Shown: positions 10,614 through 21,335 of the stretch, in pieces | Layout: the number at the start of each line of letters is the position of its first letter | Numbering within the stretch: position 1 is the stretch's first letter | Origin: Strobilurus pachycystidiatus | Lineage: Eukaryota; Basidiomycota; Agaricomycetes; Agaricales; Physalacriaceae | DNA length: 64,000 bases | Assembly: GCA_019915135.1 (NCBI GenBank) | Contig: JAHLMK010000022.1 | Span: forward strand, 558,001-622,000 | Direction of reading: 5' to 3' | Position numbers and translations under genes: made by a program | Notes under the pieces: model-generated | What the model saw: only the letters and a program-made list of their open reading frames with translations | Databases searched by the model: none | Told to the model about the DNA's origin: nothing

Positions 10614-13600
10614 TCAAACTCGTATGCCCACTGGGCGTGCCGGCGTAGGACGTCCTTTAGGTCGCGGTCGACTAAATCGAAGGGATTCGCCGGGACTGTT
10701 CAGGAAATGAGAGGCTGAATCACAGGACAAGAACTGGGACTGACGTGTTATTCAATTGAGGTGTTATGTGGTTTTCCTTTTTGTCCAAAAATAATTTTCC
10801 TGCCCCCCGCTTGGCCGCCCCAAGCGCCGAACGACGAGCTGTCGAGCCTACTCTAGACCGCACAGGCAGGCCAGACGCATCCGTCGTACCCTTCGAGTCA
10901 AACTCATCAGGAATGGGAGGAGCACTGAATGTCTTGGGAAAGTTCATCGATGATGGGACGACAGGCATAGTGTTGCGATTGACGGGGATTTCATGCAAAG
11001 GAGCGCTGGTAGCATTTCGGTAGATCGCAGACTGGCTCTCGGTCACCAGTTCGGGCGAGGCAGAAACCTTCAGAGTCCTGGTAGATGGATATGGGGAGAC
11101 CCTGGACGATGTCCTGGAGCGAACACGTCTTGGGCGTAATTCAGAGGGTATAGGGCCGTAAGTCTGAACAGAATGCTCGAGCATTGCTTGCATGCCGGAC
11201 GGGTGTCTAGGAGGATCGAAGGCTGCAGAGGAACTCAGCAAGGTGGTACAAATCAAGATTTCGAGACTCACTCTGTACGGCGAAGATTGAAAACGGTGTG
11301 TCTTCCCAAGTCCTTTTGCTCTCCATGACTATGTGTTCAGCCTCGTCGCGGAGCTCGTAGTACCTACGCAACGCCACAAATCCACGTTCATCGTCCCAGG
11401 TAGAGGTACCAGAGTGGATGGATGCCGTATCCTCGTCTACAATGAAGATGGGTTCCATAGTTGTCGGACTGCCTTTCTTTGAGACGGGCGAAACTTTATC
11501 AGGGGACGATGTCTCCTCATCGATAGTTTCGTACACGGAGGCCCTATTTGCACGAGCCTGTGACAATCTGCGACGATGGCCACTACCTCTGGCACGGGCG
11601 CGGGCTCGGTTTCTGTGCGCCAGTGGTATTGAATGCGTCGGATTGGAGAGGACAGTGTTGATGTGGGAAAGATCGATACTGGACTGGGAGCCATCAGACA
11701 CGGATCCATCGGATGAAGCCAGTGGAGGAGTGTCCACCCCAGAGCTTGACGTGGTGCATGTACTTGCGCGAGAACGCCCAACCACTGGTCGACTGAAGAC
11801 CGGGTTCACAGAGACTGGCAAGAATGGTCAGCCATGGGCAGCCCCGAAGCGGTTCAAAACCTACAGGAGAAAGATAGGTCTTCGCCATCAGCAACTAGAC
11901 AGCTTTCCTCAAGACTTTGTCGGTCAATATGGCCATGTTGAGCGCGTAACATACGTTCGTTCCCAAACTTGACCGAGTCAGAAGTTGATGCGATTGAAGG
12001 CATAGGGACGATTTGAGCCTTCCTTGGCTGTCCGTTGTGGCCTTCGGAATGCTTACGCTTCTCGACTCGGACACAGGGAGATTTATCGATAAGTGATCCA
12101 ATTGACTCTCTGCGTTCACGACCGCCACCAAGCATCTGAAAACCTCATCAATATGAAATCCCATGTTGGGACAAAAGACGTACGCTGATCATCGTGTCGT
12201 CCTCTCGAGGACTGTGGAGGCTTCGGTCATTGAAGCTGAGAATAGAAAGAGGACGGTAAGTCGGAGGTCCGAGGCGTCTAGCATTGAAGCCCTTGTAGCC
12301 AAAAATCGACTCCTCAGAAGTGCTTGAACGCCGACCCGTCTGGTCAAACAGCGAATCCTCGGTAGAAGAGCACTTGGCGTCAAGAATGGAATCATACGAG
12401 AAGCGATTCTCGTAGCGGCTGTCAAAACTTTCTGCAGGTGAGGCGGAGATAGCTGCCAATGGTCTGGTGCTATCAGTGTTAAACATCTTGTCACCAACAC
12501 CGGGACGACCAAGGCGCATGACAGAGAAATCACTAGCGATAGAGTCCATCGACGCGTCACGCCGGTGACGGGTCCAAGATGACCGTCTCTTGCCATAGGA
12601 TTGGGCGATCGAGTTTATACTCGTACTGGAATCGTTGCGACCTTGGCTGTAAATGCCAAAGTTACGGCTGTAACGATTGACGCTGACAGGAGGGAACATG
12701 GCCACGTTGGACGAGTTGCGACGATGGGCCTGAGGCCTGAGGTAGAAACTCGAAGCATCACTAGCACGCTTTCTTTGCCTCCGAGCTCGAGTATGAAACT
12801 CAAAAGTATCATCAATGGTCATTGAGAAGTCAAGAGCTTCCGAAATGGGTCGGTTGTCCACTTCGGGTGAGCTAAAGTCTCCGTAGTCGAAGGGATCAGG
12901 CACTCCAGGATTGAGGACATGACCGTAGGATGAGATCGATGCGAGGCTGAAGACTGATTCATGGTGCATATGACGAGGGACAGCCGACGGAGGCGGATAG
13001 AAAGCCGGCCGATTATCGTGGAACTCGAAACCTCTCCGAACTTCGTCGAACGAGTCAAATCCGACGAAGCTCAACGCAGAGTATCTCGAATACCGACACG
13101 GCTCCGATGCAGTAGAGAGATCTCCAATGAAGCGTTTGGAACTAGAATTGGAAGTCAAACGAGGTCGAGGAACCGCGGGCGCGACATCTGTTGCTGTGGC
13201 CATGATCGAGTTCATAAGCGAGTCAACCTCCTTGCCCGTTGAAAAAGAACGTGCGTGTGCTGGGGTGGGAATTATGTCTGACAAGGTCATGACCTTGTCT
13301 TCGCTAGGTGGGGAGGTAGATTGTGAACGAGGTGAAGCACCTCCAAACTTGAACGCCCGATTCAACTCTCCACGAGAGCCAGTAGAGGAGGAACCTGGTT
13401 GACTGGAAGGTTCCTCGTCGTCGAGGCAACTGGAGACAGGACGCATTGAAGGCTCGATCAGCTCACGCAATTGAGCGGTAGTAAACATGTCGAAGGATTT
13501 CTTCAGCTTGAGCTCCTGAGACGCAGCTGAATGCTTGTGCGAGAAGGTCCAAGGCTCAGCGTTCATGCTTATGTCCGAAGATGGGTAGTCCACAATCTGA

Positions 13601-16600
13601 GAGAAGTCTCTAGACACCGAGGAATGCGAGCTGTGATGACTGTATCAAAAGTCAGACTCTCACGAGTTACGAGGGCAAGGGAAACACTGTACCTCATAGA
13701 AGGACTGGGAGGAAGAGGGGCAGGAAGAGGAGGCACATTGACAGTGAGCACTTCCCCGCCAAAGTCATAACGTAAGTCAATCTTAGCAGGACTCTTGAAC
13801 GCCTGCTCCAATTGCTCCACGAAGCTCCGACTGTCAGAGGCTCCGGACTCGTTGAGCCTGTTGATCTCGCCCGTGAAGTCGAAGCTCTTCTTCGTGAAAT
13901 TCTCGTCATACTCAGGCGCACATTCCTCGTCCTCGATGATATCAGCTTGGCTGTCCGACTCATCGATGACTCGAGCACGGAAAACGGGAGGAGAGGGTGA
14001 AGGTGGAGGAGAGGGGCAAGGTGGTGGAGAAACGTCCTCCTGAATATTGTCTCCCTGGACCAATGAATCAGACAAGCGACCGAAGTTGATTGTGTCCTCG
14101 ATGCTGCGGCGCCTGTTATCGTTCAAAATGACCTGCAACTCTCCCGGAATATCGGAGTCCGGATCCTTGTCCGCGCCATCTTCAGTGTAAGCAGAAGAAA
14201 CGTCCGAGCCACCCATAGTCCCTCTCATACCAAGCATCTTCTTCGCGCCAGGAGCAAGTGGGCGTCGAGTCGTTGTATCCTCGTCACTGGGAGTGTGTGT
14301 GCTCCGCTTTTCCGGCGATAAACGTTTCTTTGCAGCCATGAAGAGCGGGTTGGTTGACAGCTCGTCGAAAGGGGCCGCAGAAGGCATTCGCAACGAACCA
14401 CGCGAAAACACCTTTCCGCGACGGGAGTCACGCGGTCCAGGAACAGGCGCAGGAGCGTCGGGAGGGGGACCCGGCGGAGGCTGCTTAGATCCTGAACTGA
14501 GCCCAGAACGAGACTTTGCAGGACGGAGTGGTCGAAGAATTGGTGAAGCATCCGGAAGAGGAGTAGGAGTCAACGTTCGCTTATGCTTGAGTGAGAAGAC
14601 TGGCGACGCGGGAGCAGCAGGAGGAGCCTTGACGGAAGCTAGGGGTGTATTGACGAGGGACATGTCGTCCCAGGACCCGATACGCTGCCCAAGGAATAAA
14701 CTGGGAGGTAACGATCCCCCAGCAGAACGTGCTTGAGAGTATGGGCGCAGAGAGTTGATTGAGGTGCGACTTGCATTGAAGGTCCTCAATGTTGAGGGAC
14801 TGACTTGATATTGCTGGTTCAAAGGACGGGGAGTCCGTCCACCCATGGGCGAAGCGGGAGTGCCAGGCGTCGTCTCCAAATCCAATCTGTTGATGAGCTG
14901 TGCCAGGTCCTGTGTTGCTGCATCCAACATAGAAATAACACCTGCAAATTGTGAGAACCACGACTAGAGGTTGAAGATCAATATGTTCACCTGGGGCGGC
15001 AGCATCTTCATGGAAACCTTCAGGTCGACTACGACCTAAGAGCTGCTCCGAGATGGGTCGCGGTCGTGCTCTCTTGACAGGAGTAGAGATTGTGCTTTGT
15101 CCATCGCTCGCAGTTTCGACGTCAATCATGGGAACACCGCCGTCAGCGTCTTCAAAATCCATCACCACACCCTCCGTCTCAGCTGCAGCAAACACACCCG
15201 ACAAAGGCGCCCTCCGTCGTCCTTCCTCAGAATGCTTGCTCTCCCGACTTGTTCTCCTATTCATTTCCTCCTGGATCTTCACCTTCGTCTCCCGCTCTTT
15301 GTACCTCTGCTCCCGAACAGTCTCCAAACCTTGTTCGTCCCACTTGACACTGGGGCAAGAGCCCGACGAAGCTCTCGAATTTCCAGAGCTGGTCGACATC
15401 GGCCGTAAGCTTGAGCCCGTAGACATAGCTGAACCCGTCCTTGGGCGGGCCATCAGAGTAGCGAACTCCGCCGACAATCGGCCGTGGTCGGACGACGCTC
15501 TGGCTTCCATAACGGTTGACGATGCCGTCGACCCGTTCCGGACACTGGGCAATCGCATCGACGAGGGCAAGCCCAGTCCGAGAATGCTCTTCTTCTTCTT
15601 GACATGCGCTGGGCTGATTGGCAGAGTCCCAACTTCAAAGCTGCTTGACGAGCTACGGTTTGACTCCTTCGTCTTCGTTTCCTTCGTCTTCGCCTCCTTC
15701 GTCTTCGTCTTCTTCCTCTTCGCGTCCGTCTTGACCGCTGTGGTCTCCTTGTCCTTCTCTTTCTCCTTCTTGGTGGCAGCCTTCTCCCTTGGCAACGGGG
15801 GAGCGTCCTCCTGCTTGGGATTCCGACTTCCGAGGCGAGCCATGGATCGAACAGAGCGCATGGCACGGAGTGCAATGGAGCCCTGGTGCTGTCCAGCTTC
15901 ATGGGCCTGTGGCGCAGCAAAGGCACCTCCAAAGGCCGGTGTGATTGGGCGTGGAGGCGCTGGATCGTTCACAGACGGAGAAGAGACATTGTTCCGTTGG
16001 AAGGGAGCGGACAGCAATGCACCAGAATCGAGAGAATTGAACCGAGCACGAGAGTCTTCGGAAGGTGGGGAACGAAATGGCTCAGGCGCTGCAAAACGGT
16101 TAAGAGTGTGAACTGTAGGAAGAACAGTATATGCTTACTTTTGGAGCGCCCGGGAATGAAAGGTCGCATCTCCTTGACCTTCTCTGTCTTCTCCTTGGAG
16201 TCTTTCCTCCCCCGTCCGATAGTCCACCACTTGTCCTTCTCCTCCTTCTGCTTCTTCTCCTTCTCCTCCGCCTTCGGCACCTTGGGCGCGTTTGTGATCT
16301 CCGTCATCGGTCCCCCCCATCCGAGAGCGCCCAGAGTGCCACGCGACTTCTTCTTCTTCACCATCATGACCTCCCCGCGTTCCAGGTCAACCGTGGGGTC
16401 GACGTGTATTTCGTACCCACCTCGAGCTGAGTTTGTGCTGCCGCCGACGCGTCGGACGACATCGGAGAAGTCTCTGGCCTTGTCCTTTTGATTGTCGCGC
16501 GGGTTGCCAACACCGAGCATGCTCAGTTTGGACTTCTTGGGCACAAGGCGTTTCCTGGAGGCCGCAGTCTCTGGCCGTGGTGTCAGAGGAGATGGAGGAG

Positions 16601-16751
16601 GCAAGTCAAAGGAGTAGCTGCTAGAAATGTTGGCTCCGGAAGAACTGCCCGACGCAGACGGAGTGGCGGAAACGAGACGGATGCTGGGAGGGGCATGGTG
16701 GTCACCTGCTTGTGACTCTGCTGCTCGGGGTGGTAGCAGCGTGTTGCGCAT
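10614..16751 (-). CDS. Very large disordered protein, unknown function (about 1,900 aa)
   Basis: Eight exons on the minus strand from ATG 16751 to a stop at 10614; exon frames join in phase near 16.1, 14.97, 13.66, 12.15, 11.85 and 11.25 kb and at 10744-10696. The product is dominated by Ser, Pro, Arg, Lys and Glu. Notable pieces: KLSMLGVG and KWWTIGRGRKD in exon 1; a Lys/Glu/Thr run with imperfect KTKE units in exon 2 (DNA near 15,660-15,790); a more ordered segment MLDAATQDLAQLINRLDLE opening exon 3; poly-Pro/Ser blocks; and a C-terminal part with RRYYELRDEAEHIVMESK, HPSGMQAMLEHS and PRRVRSRTSSRVSPYP, ending ESLRFSRPRPKGRPTPAR. The C-terminal blocks look conserved in style, and I have a vague memory of similar basidiomycete proteins. 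No catalytic domain is visible. A scaffold or cytoskeletal/polarity role would be speculation. Confidence 0.75.
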
Positions 16752-17389
16752 TTGACTGTTGGTTTATATAGAGGGATTGAATCTTAATATCTTGCTAAAA
16801 ATCGTGAAAAATCGGAGCCAAATATGTACGTCGTGAACTCGCAAAGATGCGATGAATCGTGGGATGGAATGTGAGTAGTCGGTCGTGAGTGATAGTGCAG
16901 ATGACTTGTGTGAGCTGTAGCCGATTCGTACGTCGTGGCAGACTCGGTAGGCCAGTTGAACGCGTTAATCGTTGAGCTTTTTTCGAGGTGTATGTCTGTT
17001 CACCATATGAGGCATTGTGGCAGCAGGATGGGATGTGCACGCACTGTATGTTCACGAACCTTCGCTGTACAAAGCCTACAACGTTTCAGAGGGCTCTTGC
17101 TGGCCGGACTGAGCTGTGAGCTATCTCTTCCTGGATCTCTGTTGGTATCGAAGCAAATCGTTGAGGAGCGCGCCAAAGGAGGTGAGAGTTTCGCAGACCT
17201 TCCGCAGCTTGCCACTCTGCTTGGAGACTACGACAGCGGCAAGCGAGCGCAGACGACGCTAAGAGCGACGATGGTTGGAGAACAAGGGGTTGCCGACCCT
17301 AACGGTATGGCGCATCAACGCAAGTCACGTGTCCATACTTCCTCTCGCTTTCCCGGCCCGGAACCTCAACTTTCCAGTCGACCACTGTC
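16752..17389. other. Divergent intergenic region
   Basis: About 640 bp between the starts of the large disordered gene (minus) and the small gene at 17,390 (plus). An open frame covers 16,935-17,393 on the plus strand, but it has no recognisable motif and abuts the next ATG, so I treat it as promoter or leader sequence. Confidence 0.4.
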
Positions 17390-17741
17390 ATGAGCTACTA
17401 CGTTCCTCACATCATCTACTCGGTCGCGATCACGACATTCTCTATTCACCTCATTTCGCAGAAAACAGACATTCGGGACCGACAGTCAAAGATAACTGCG
17501 AAATTGTCCATTCTCGAGTCGATTCGCGATAGGTTACGAGGAGGAGAGCAAATATCAGCGGAGGAGATGATGCGCCTCCGAAAATTGGCGCAGTCGGCGA
17601 ATGCACGGTATGAGGAGGAGATAACATGGAAAGAGGCGATCCTGGGCAAAAAAGACATCCGCATATCGAGTGGTATGGCCCTCTTGTCCTCTTCCTATGG
17701 CGAGCTGAATCCCCATGCATTTGCTAGACGGATCTTCTTAA
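17390..17741 (+). CDS. Small protein with N-terminal hydrophobic segment, unknown
   Basis: Starts at ATG 17390 with SYYVPHIIYSVAITTFSIHL, a hydrophobic segment that could be a membrane anchor or mitochondrial signal anchor. A charged helical region follows (SILESIRDRLRGGEQIS and EEMMRLRKLAQSANARYEEE), likely coiled coil. Two 3' ends are possible. Splicing a 55-base GT-AG intron (17673-17727) ends the protein at 17741 with about 98 residues; reading through ends it at 17851 with 153 residues. I favour splicing because the intron has the usual size and a plausible branch point (GCTGAAT). I recall similar small basidiomycete proteins without an assigned function. Confidence 0.6.
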
Positions 17742-18387
17742 CGGAGAATACTATGTTTTTGTCTTTCGTCATTGCATGTGTCGGTTCGAGACGGGTTGCG
17801 AACGCTGACACTGCTTCTTTGAACGCCGACTCGGGAATTAACTTCGCTTGAAAAAGAACTGTATGCAGGATTTTTGTCGGCTCTTTGGTGCATGACGTTG
17901 CACGCGCTGCCTAGTTAATATCATTGACCCGTAGGCGGTCTCCACGAGCTATAGGGTCCGTAAGTATGAAGAAATGGCCAGTTCTGCAATAAGACCGGGG
18001 AGATTACATCAGGATGAGTCTGACACTACGTTTAGATACCCCGGCCCGGGTCTTGGCACTGGACAAGCGCGTCACGTATCCATGATGCCCTCCCATGCGC
18101 CCAAAGGAAGGCGGATGGGGTACGTGGAGTTCATATAGGCTGCGATTTAGGTCCGCCACTGACTACCGTCGAGATGGAGATGTGCGATCATGGGTACTTA
18201 CGATCATCACTTCAGCTGACTCCAAACACGTGAAAGGTCAAATCTGGAGTGGCTATAACACAGGTCACTGGTCCAGAGATCCTCCTGTCCCACCACCACC
18301 AATCACCCACGCTTATTGTCCACCTATTGTTGTCCGCCTTTTGTCATGAACGCTCGGTTGATAGCCCCGCAACCTACACTCTTGTGT
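17742..18387. other. Intergenic region, nothing recognised
   Basis: About 650 bp between the small membrane protein and the RING-like gene. No supported coding frame, RNA gene or repeat; it probably holds the promoter of the RING-like gene. Confidence 0.4.
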
Positions 18388-19289
18388 ATGCCCTTGTTCC
18401 AGTTTGAAGGAGACAACAATAACTTCTTCCCTTTAAATTATGACGATGCAGGTAAGCCGCCACGCGTTGGGAGATGCGTCCCAATCTAACTGTCATCCTG
18501 CCTTCTCCTCGTTTTCGTCCCCACCGCTTAGACAGCATCGAGGAGGAACGTGAAGACTATCATGTCAACCTCGGCGCCGAAACGCCTTCCTCCATCATGG
18601 AACACGACCTCGTCCCAGATCAGTCATTAATGTCTCGCTCTGGCATTGCAGCCAACACCGCCGTACCGCCCCGGACGCGCTCATGGCGCTCAATCCCTTT
18701 CCTCCCCAGAACACCCACACGCTCGGCAAGCAGAGAATGGCTAGATCGCGACTGTGGCATCTGGTATGCATCCATCATCGTTTCGTTAACCAACGCCCGC
18801 TCATTCTACGCAGCTTCGAGATGGCCGTAGTCCCCTGTAGAACGCTCTGTTGCGGTAAACTCTTCTGTCTGGAGCACTTGACCGAGGTACGTGGCCCTTC
18901 CCCGGGTGTCTATTCATTTCGTCTGATCATGACTCCATTAGTGGCTGCACGGCTCTGCCTCCGATGGCCTATGCCCGACCTGCAAAACACCCTGTACCCT
19001 TGAGAGAGACACTCTGTCCCTCGCGTCGCCGAAGTTGTCACTCAAACCCATATGTCCACCTCCATCCCGTGTGGGCTACCACAAGGCATCCTCATCCATC
19101 GATTCTGATGTATCCTCTTGCTGCTCCGATGTGAGCAGTGAGCCAGACCGGGAACTTGTCACAGACGACTGTCCCCAGGCCGTTGAGGTGCATCATCTAT
19201 CCGAGGACGCCGCATCTCGTATAGCGGGCAAGGTCCTCAGCATAGTCGCTCTCTTGGTGTTCTTCTACGCCTTACAGAACAAGCCTTAA
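18388..19289 (+). CDS. Membrane-anchored RING-like zinc-binding protein
   Basis: Four exons, 18388-18451, 18532-18763, 18814-18886 and 18942-19289, in phase, giving 238 residues. The start MPLFQFEGDNNNFFPLNYDD is recovered only by including the short first exon. The middle is acidic and then basic Ser/Arg-rich. Splicing joins DCGICFEMAVVPCRTLCC to GKLFCLEHLTEW, then GLCPTCKTPC: a Cys-rich module of paired CxxC with Cys/His ligands between, resembling a RING finger (ubiquitin E3). The C-terminus has one hydrophobic segment, IAGKVLSIVALLVFFYAL, followed by four or five residues, typical of a tail-anchored protein. A membrane-bound E3 ligase role is inferred from this combination; ligand spacing is not textbook C3HC4. 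Confidence 0.8.
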
Positions 19290-19898
19290 TCCCATTTTGC
19301 CCCATCATGTTGTATTCTGTATCCATTACCGTTCTTATCTGTCGCATACATATCCTGCACATGCATCATGTACTTCTATCAAGTTTCGCATTGTAACATC
19401 CTTCATGACCTTGGCTCGAACTGAATGGACCGGGGGAAGATCACTTACTCTGTGTTGTGTTTAGCTCTCAACCAATAGGCGGCTCTCATCGAGATCTTGG
19501 CCTTCATTCTGTACGCACCGCCTAAGGGCACCTGCCAGTAGACATGAGTATATGTAGCTTCCTTGATCCGCCCATTGCTGAGCACTGAGCTTCTGACAGG
19601 CTTCTCCGCATCGCGGTCAGTCGCGCTGTATATGCGATCGACATACATTCCATACATCTACTCTGCAGGTCGTGATGGTGGCGACGGCGTCTATCCATAC
19701 TTGTACTCTTCTGGTCGCGATGGTGGCGTCTATGCATACTAGCATGCACTGCATCGTTCTTTGTTCAACGTTGTGGCCATCGAACGAGGGATGCAATCCT
19801 AAACTTAGATCAAGATCCGGGCTCGGAGTCAAAACCCCAGATATTATACCCCGCCTTTCAGTAATGGCGCCGCGCACCTGGGGTCCTCCGCGCACACG
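19290..19898. other. Intergenic region left of the TIR element
   Basis: About 600 bp downstream of the RING-like gene. It contains two imperfect direct copies of a GATGGTGGCG-containing unit at 19669-19700 and 19714-19739. No gene is supported. Confidence 0.45.
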
Positions 19899-19904
19899 GA
19901 CCCC

Positions 19905-20006
19905 TACGGTGTCCAGGAAGGGTCAGGATTGAATTTCGCATACCGTTGTCACACATCCGCATTTCATGGCCGAGGTCCGGTCTATTATGTCATGCCCTTG
20001 ACTTTT
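19905..20006 (+). repeat. Left terminal inverted repeat of the 989 bp element
   Basis: Matches the reverse complement of 20792-20893 over about 102 bases with two or three substitutions. Confidence 0.88.
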
Positions 20007-20209
20007 GTGCCTTATTTGTGCCCATCATCGTCGCTTGCCGCCGCCGTTCTTGTCGTCGTTTGCACCGCCGCTGGTCTCGCTGTGCCCTTCGGTCCCTCAT
20101 TTGCACTGTGGCGCCTTGCTAAAATTACCACGGCAAAGGGCGGCATGCTGGTAGATACGGATTTCCGGAAAACTCCGGCCTCTAACTAGGGTTAGGGCTC
20201 GAGCCGCTT

Positions 20210-20230
20210 GAATCTCACGAAGTGAGATTC
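20210..20230. repeat. Perfect 9 bp hairpin inside the element
   Basis: GAATCTCAC, loop GAA, GTGAGATTC. It is nested between AGGGTTAGGG (near 20187-20196) and CCTAACCC (near 20263-20270), which can pair as an outer stem. Confidence 0.75.
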
Positions 20231-20791
20231 CGTCGGACCGATGCAACGAAAACCTAACCCCACCCTCATGGTCTCTAACTACCGTTCTCCAGAGCGGCGG
20301 GATGGTATCATCTACTGTACCAAAGAGCGTGATCGACGGCGCTCAATATTATAGTCTTCTCGGAGCACTGTTCCATGTGCCTGGTCAGCCGCCACGGGCG
20401 CTTTCTCGCAACCAAGAACGATAGCGGTCATCATGTCGTGCAAAGGGTTTCCTCTCCTTCAAGTACCGTCGCGTAGTCAAATAGCATGAATTCAAATACC
20501 TAGTGTATTGTTCGGAAACTTGTCTCTCTCTCCCTTGGATTATATGTGCTATATTTTATAATGTGAAGACTGTAATGATCGACCACAAACCAGATTCCCG
20601 GTGTTGTCTCCAATCTTCCGAAGACAATGTTATTCAGTGTATTCTGGTGTGAACTATGGATGAGTTCTGGGCATTACATAGACATATTTGGTCAGGTAGC
20701 GGTGGTGTAAATAATGGCGGGCGGGATGGCGGGCGGGAAATCGGGACAGATGGCGGGATGACAATGACAACGAGGGAGCGGCGGGGGTCAG

Positions 20792-20893
20792 AAAAGCCAA
20801 GGGCATGACATAATAGACCGGACCTCGGCCATGAAATGCGGATGTGTGACAACGGTATGCGAAATTTAATCCTGACCCTTCCTGGACACCGTA
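20792..20893 (-). repeat. Right terminal inverted repeat of the 989 bp element
   Basis: Reverse-complement partner of 19905-20006; ends GGACACCGTA and is followed by GACCCC, as found before the left end. Confidence 0.88.
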
Positions 20894-20899
20894 GACCCC

Positions 20900-21335
20900 T
20901 TAGCTACATCACAGGCACTTACAGGCACACGCGAAATCCGCGAGGGAAACAGATAGTTGCAGGCACCTCTTATAACGGCTAAACATAAACAGAAGCCTGT
21001 CTTCTGCCCAACTCTCCCTCTCGTCTCAGGATCGTCTCTTGAACTCTCCTCTGCAACTCCAAAGACTCGGATTTTGTCTCGACCCCGCCTACCAATCAAT
21101 TGCAAACCGCAGATCAACAACCGACAATTTAGTCAATACGCCATTAACATTGGAGCTTCACTCTCACTACCATTTAAGATTTGTCAAAGGTGTTCCCCAA
21201 CCTGCAATGTATCTTGTTTCAATGACTAGTCTCACGAACATCGCGTCAACGATTACAATTCAACTAGAGATACACTAAGTATGTGGAGCCGTAACCAAGG
21301 TCAGTAAGTAGTCAATAGATCATTCATGTTCCAAG
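20900..21335. other. Intergenic region right of the TIR element
   Basis: About 435 bp up to the 3' end of the PX gene. No gene or repeat recognised. Confidence 0.4.

Larger units (their letters stand above)
19905..20893. mobile_element. 989 bp non-autonomous DNA transposon with ~100 bp TIRs
   Basis: The two ends are nearly perfect inverted repeats of about 102 bp: left 19905-20006, right 20792-20893, each starting TACGGTGTCCAGGAAGGGTC when read inward, with about two or three mismatches. The element is bordered on both sides by GACCCC (19899-19904 and 20894-20899), a likely target-site duplication. The interior has no transposase-like open frame. It holds a 9 bp perfect hairpin (GAATCTCAC/GTGAGATTC, 20210-20230) inside longer arms carrying GGGTTAGG and CCTAACCC. 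Long TIRs suggest a MULE-like or other cut-and-paste family, but the class is not assigned. High arm identity implies fairly recent insertion or gene conversion. Confidence 0.85.

Noticed and set aside
15053..16111. 352-codon open frame on the plus strand
   Set aside because: It is antisense to exon 2 of the large disordered gene; its Leu/Phe/Ser-rich, low-complexity content is what the complement of Lys/Glu codons gives.
16935..17393. 152-codon frame on the plus strand
   Set aside because: No motif, unremarkable composition and it overlaps the start of the better-supported gene at 17390; more likely promoter or leader.
19929..20189. Plus-strand frame starting at 19929 and a similar minus-strand frame ending near 20634
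   Set aside because: Both are translations of the two copies of the same terminal inverted repeat, not genes.
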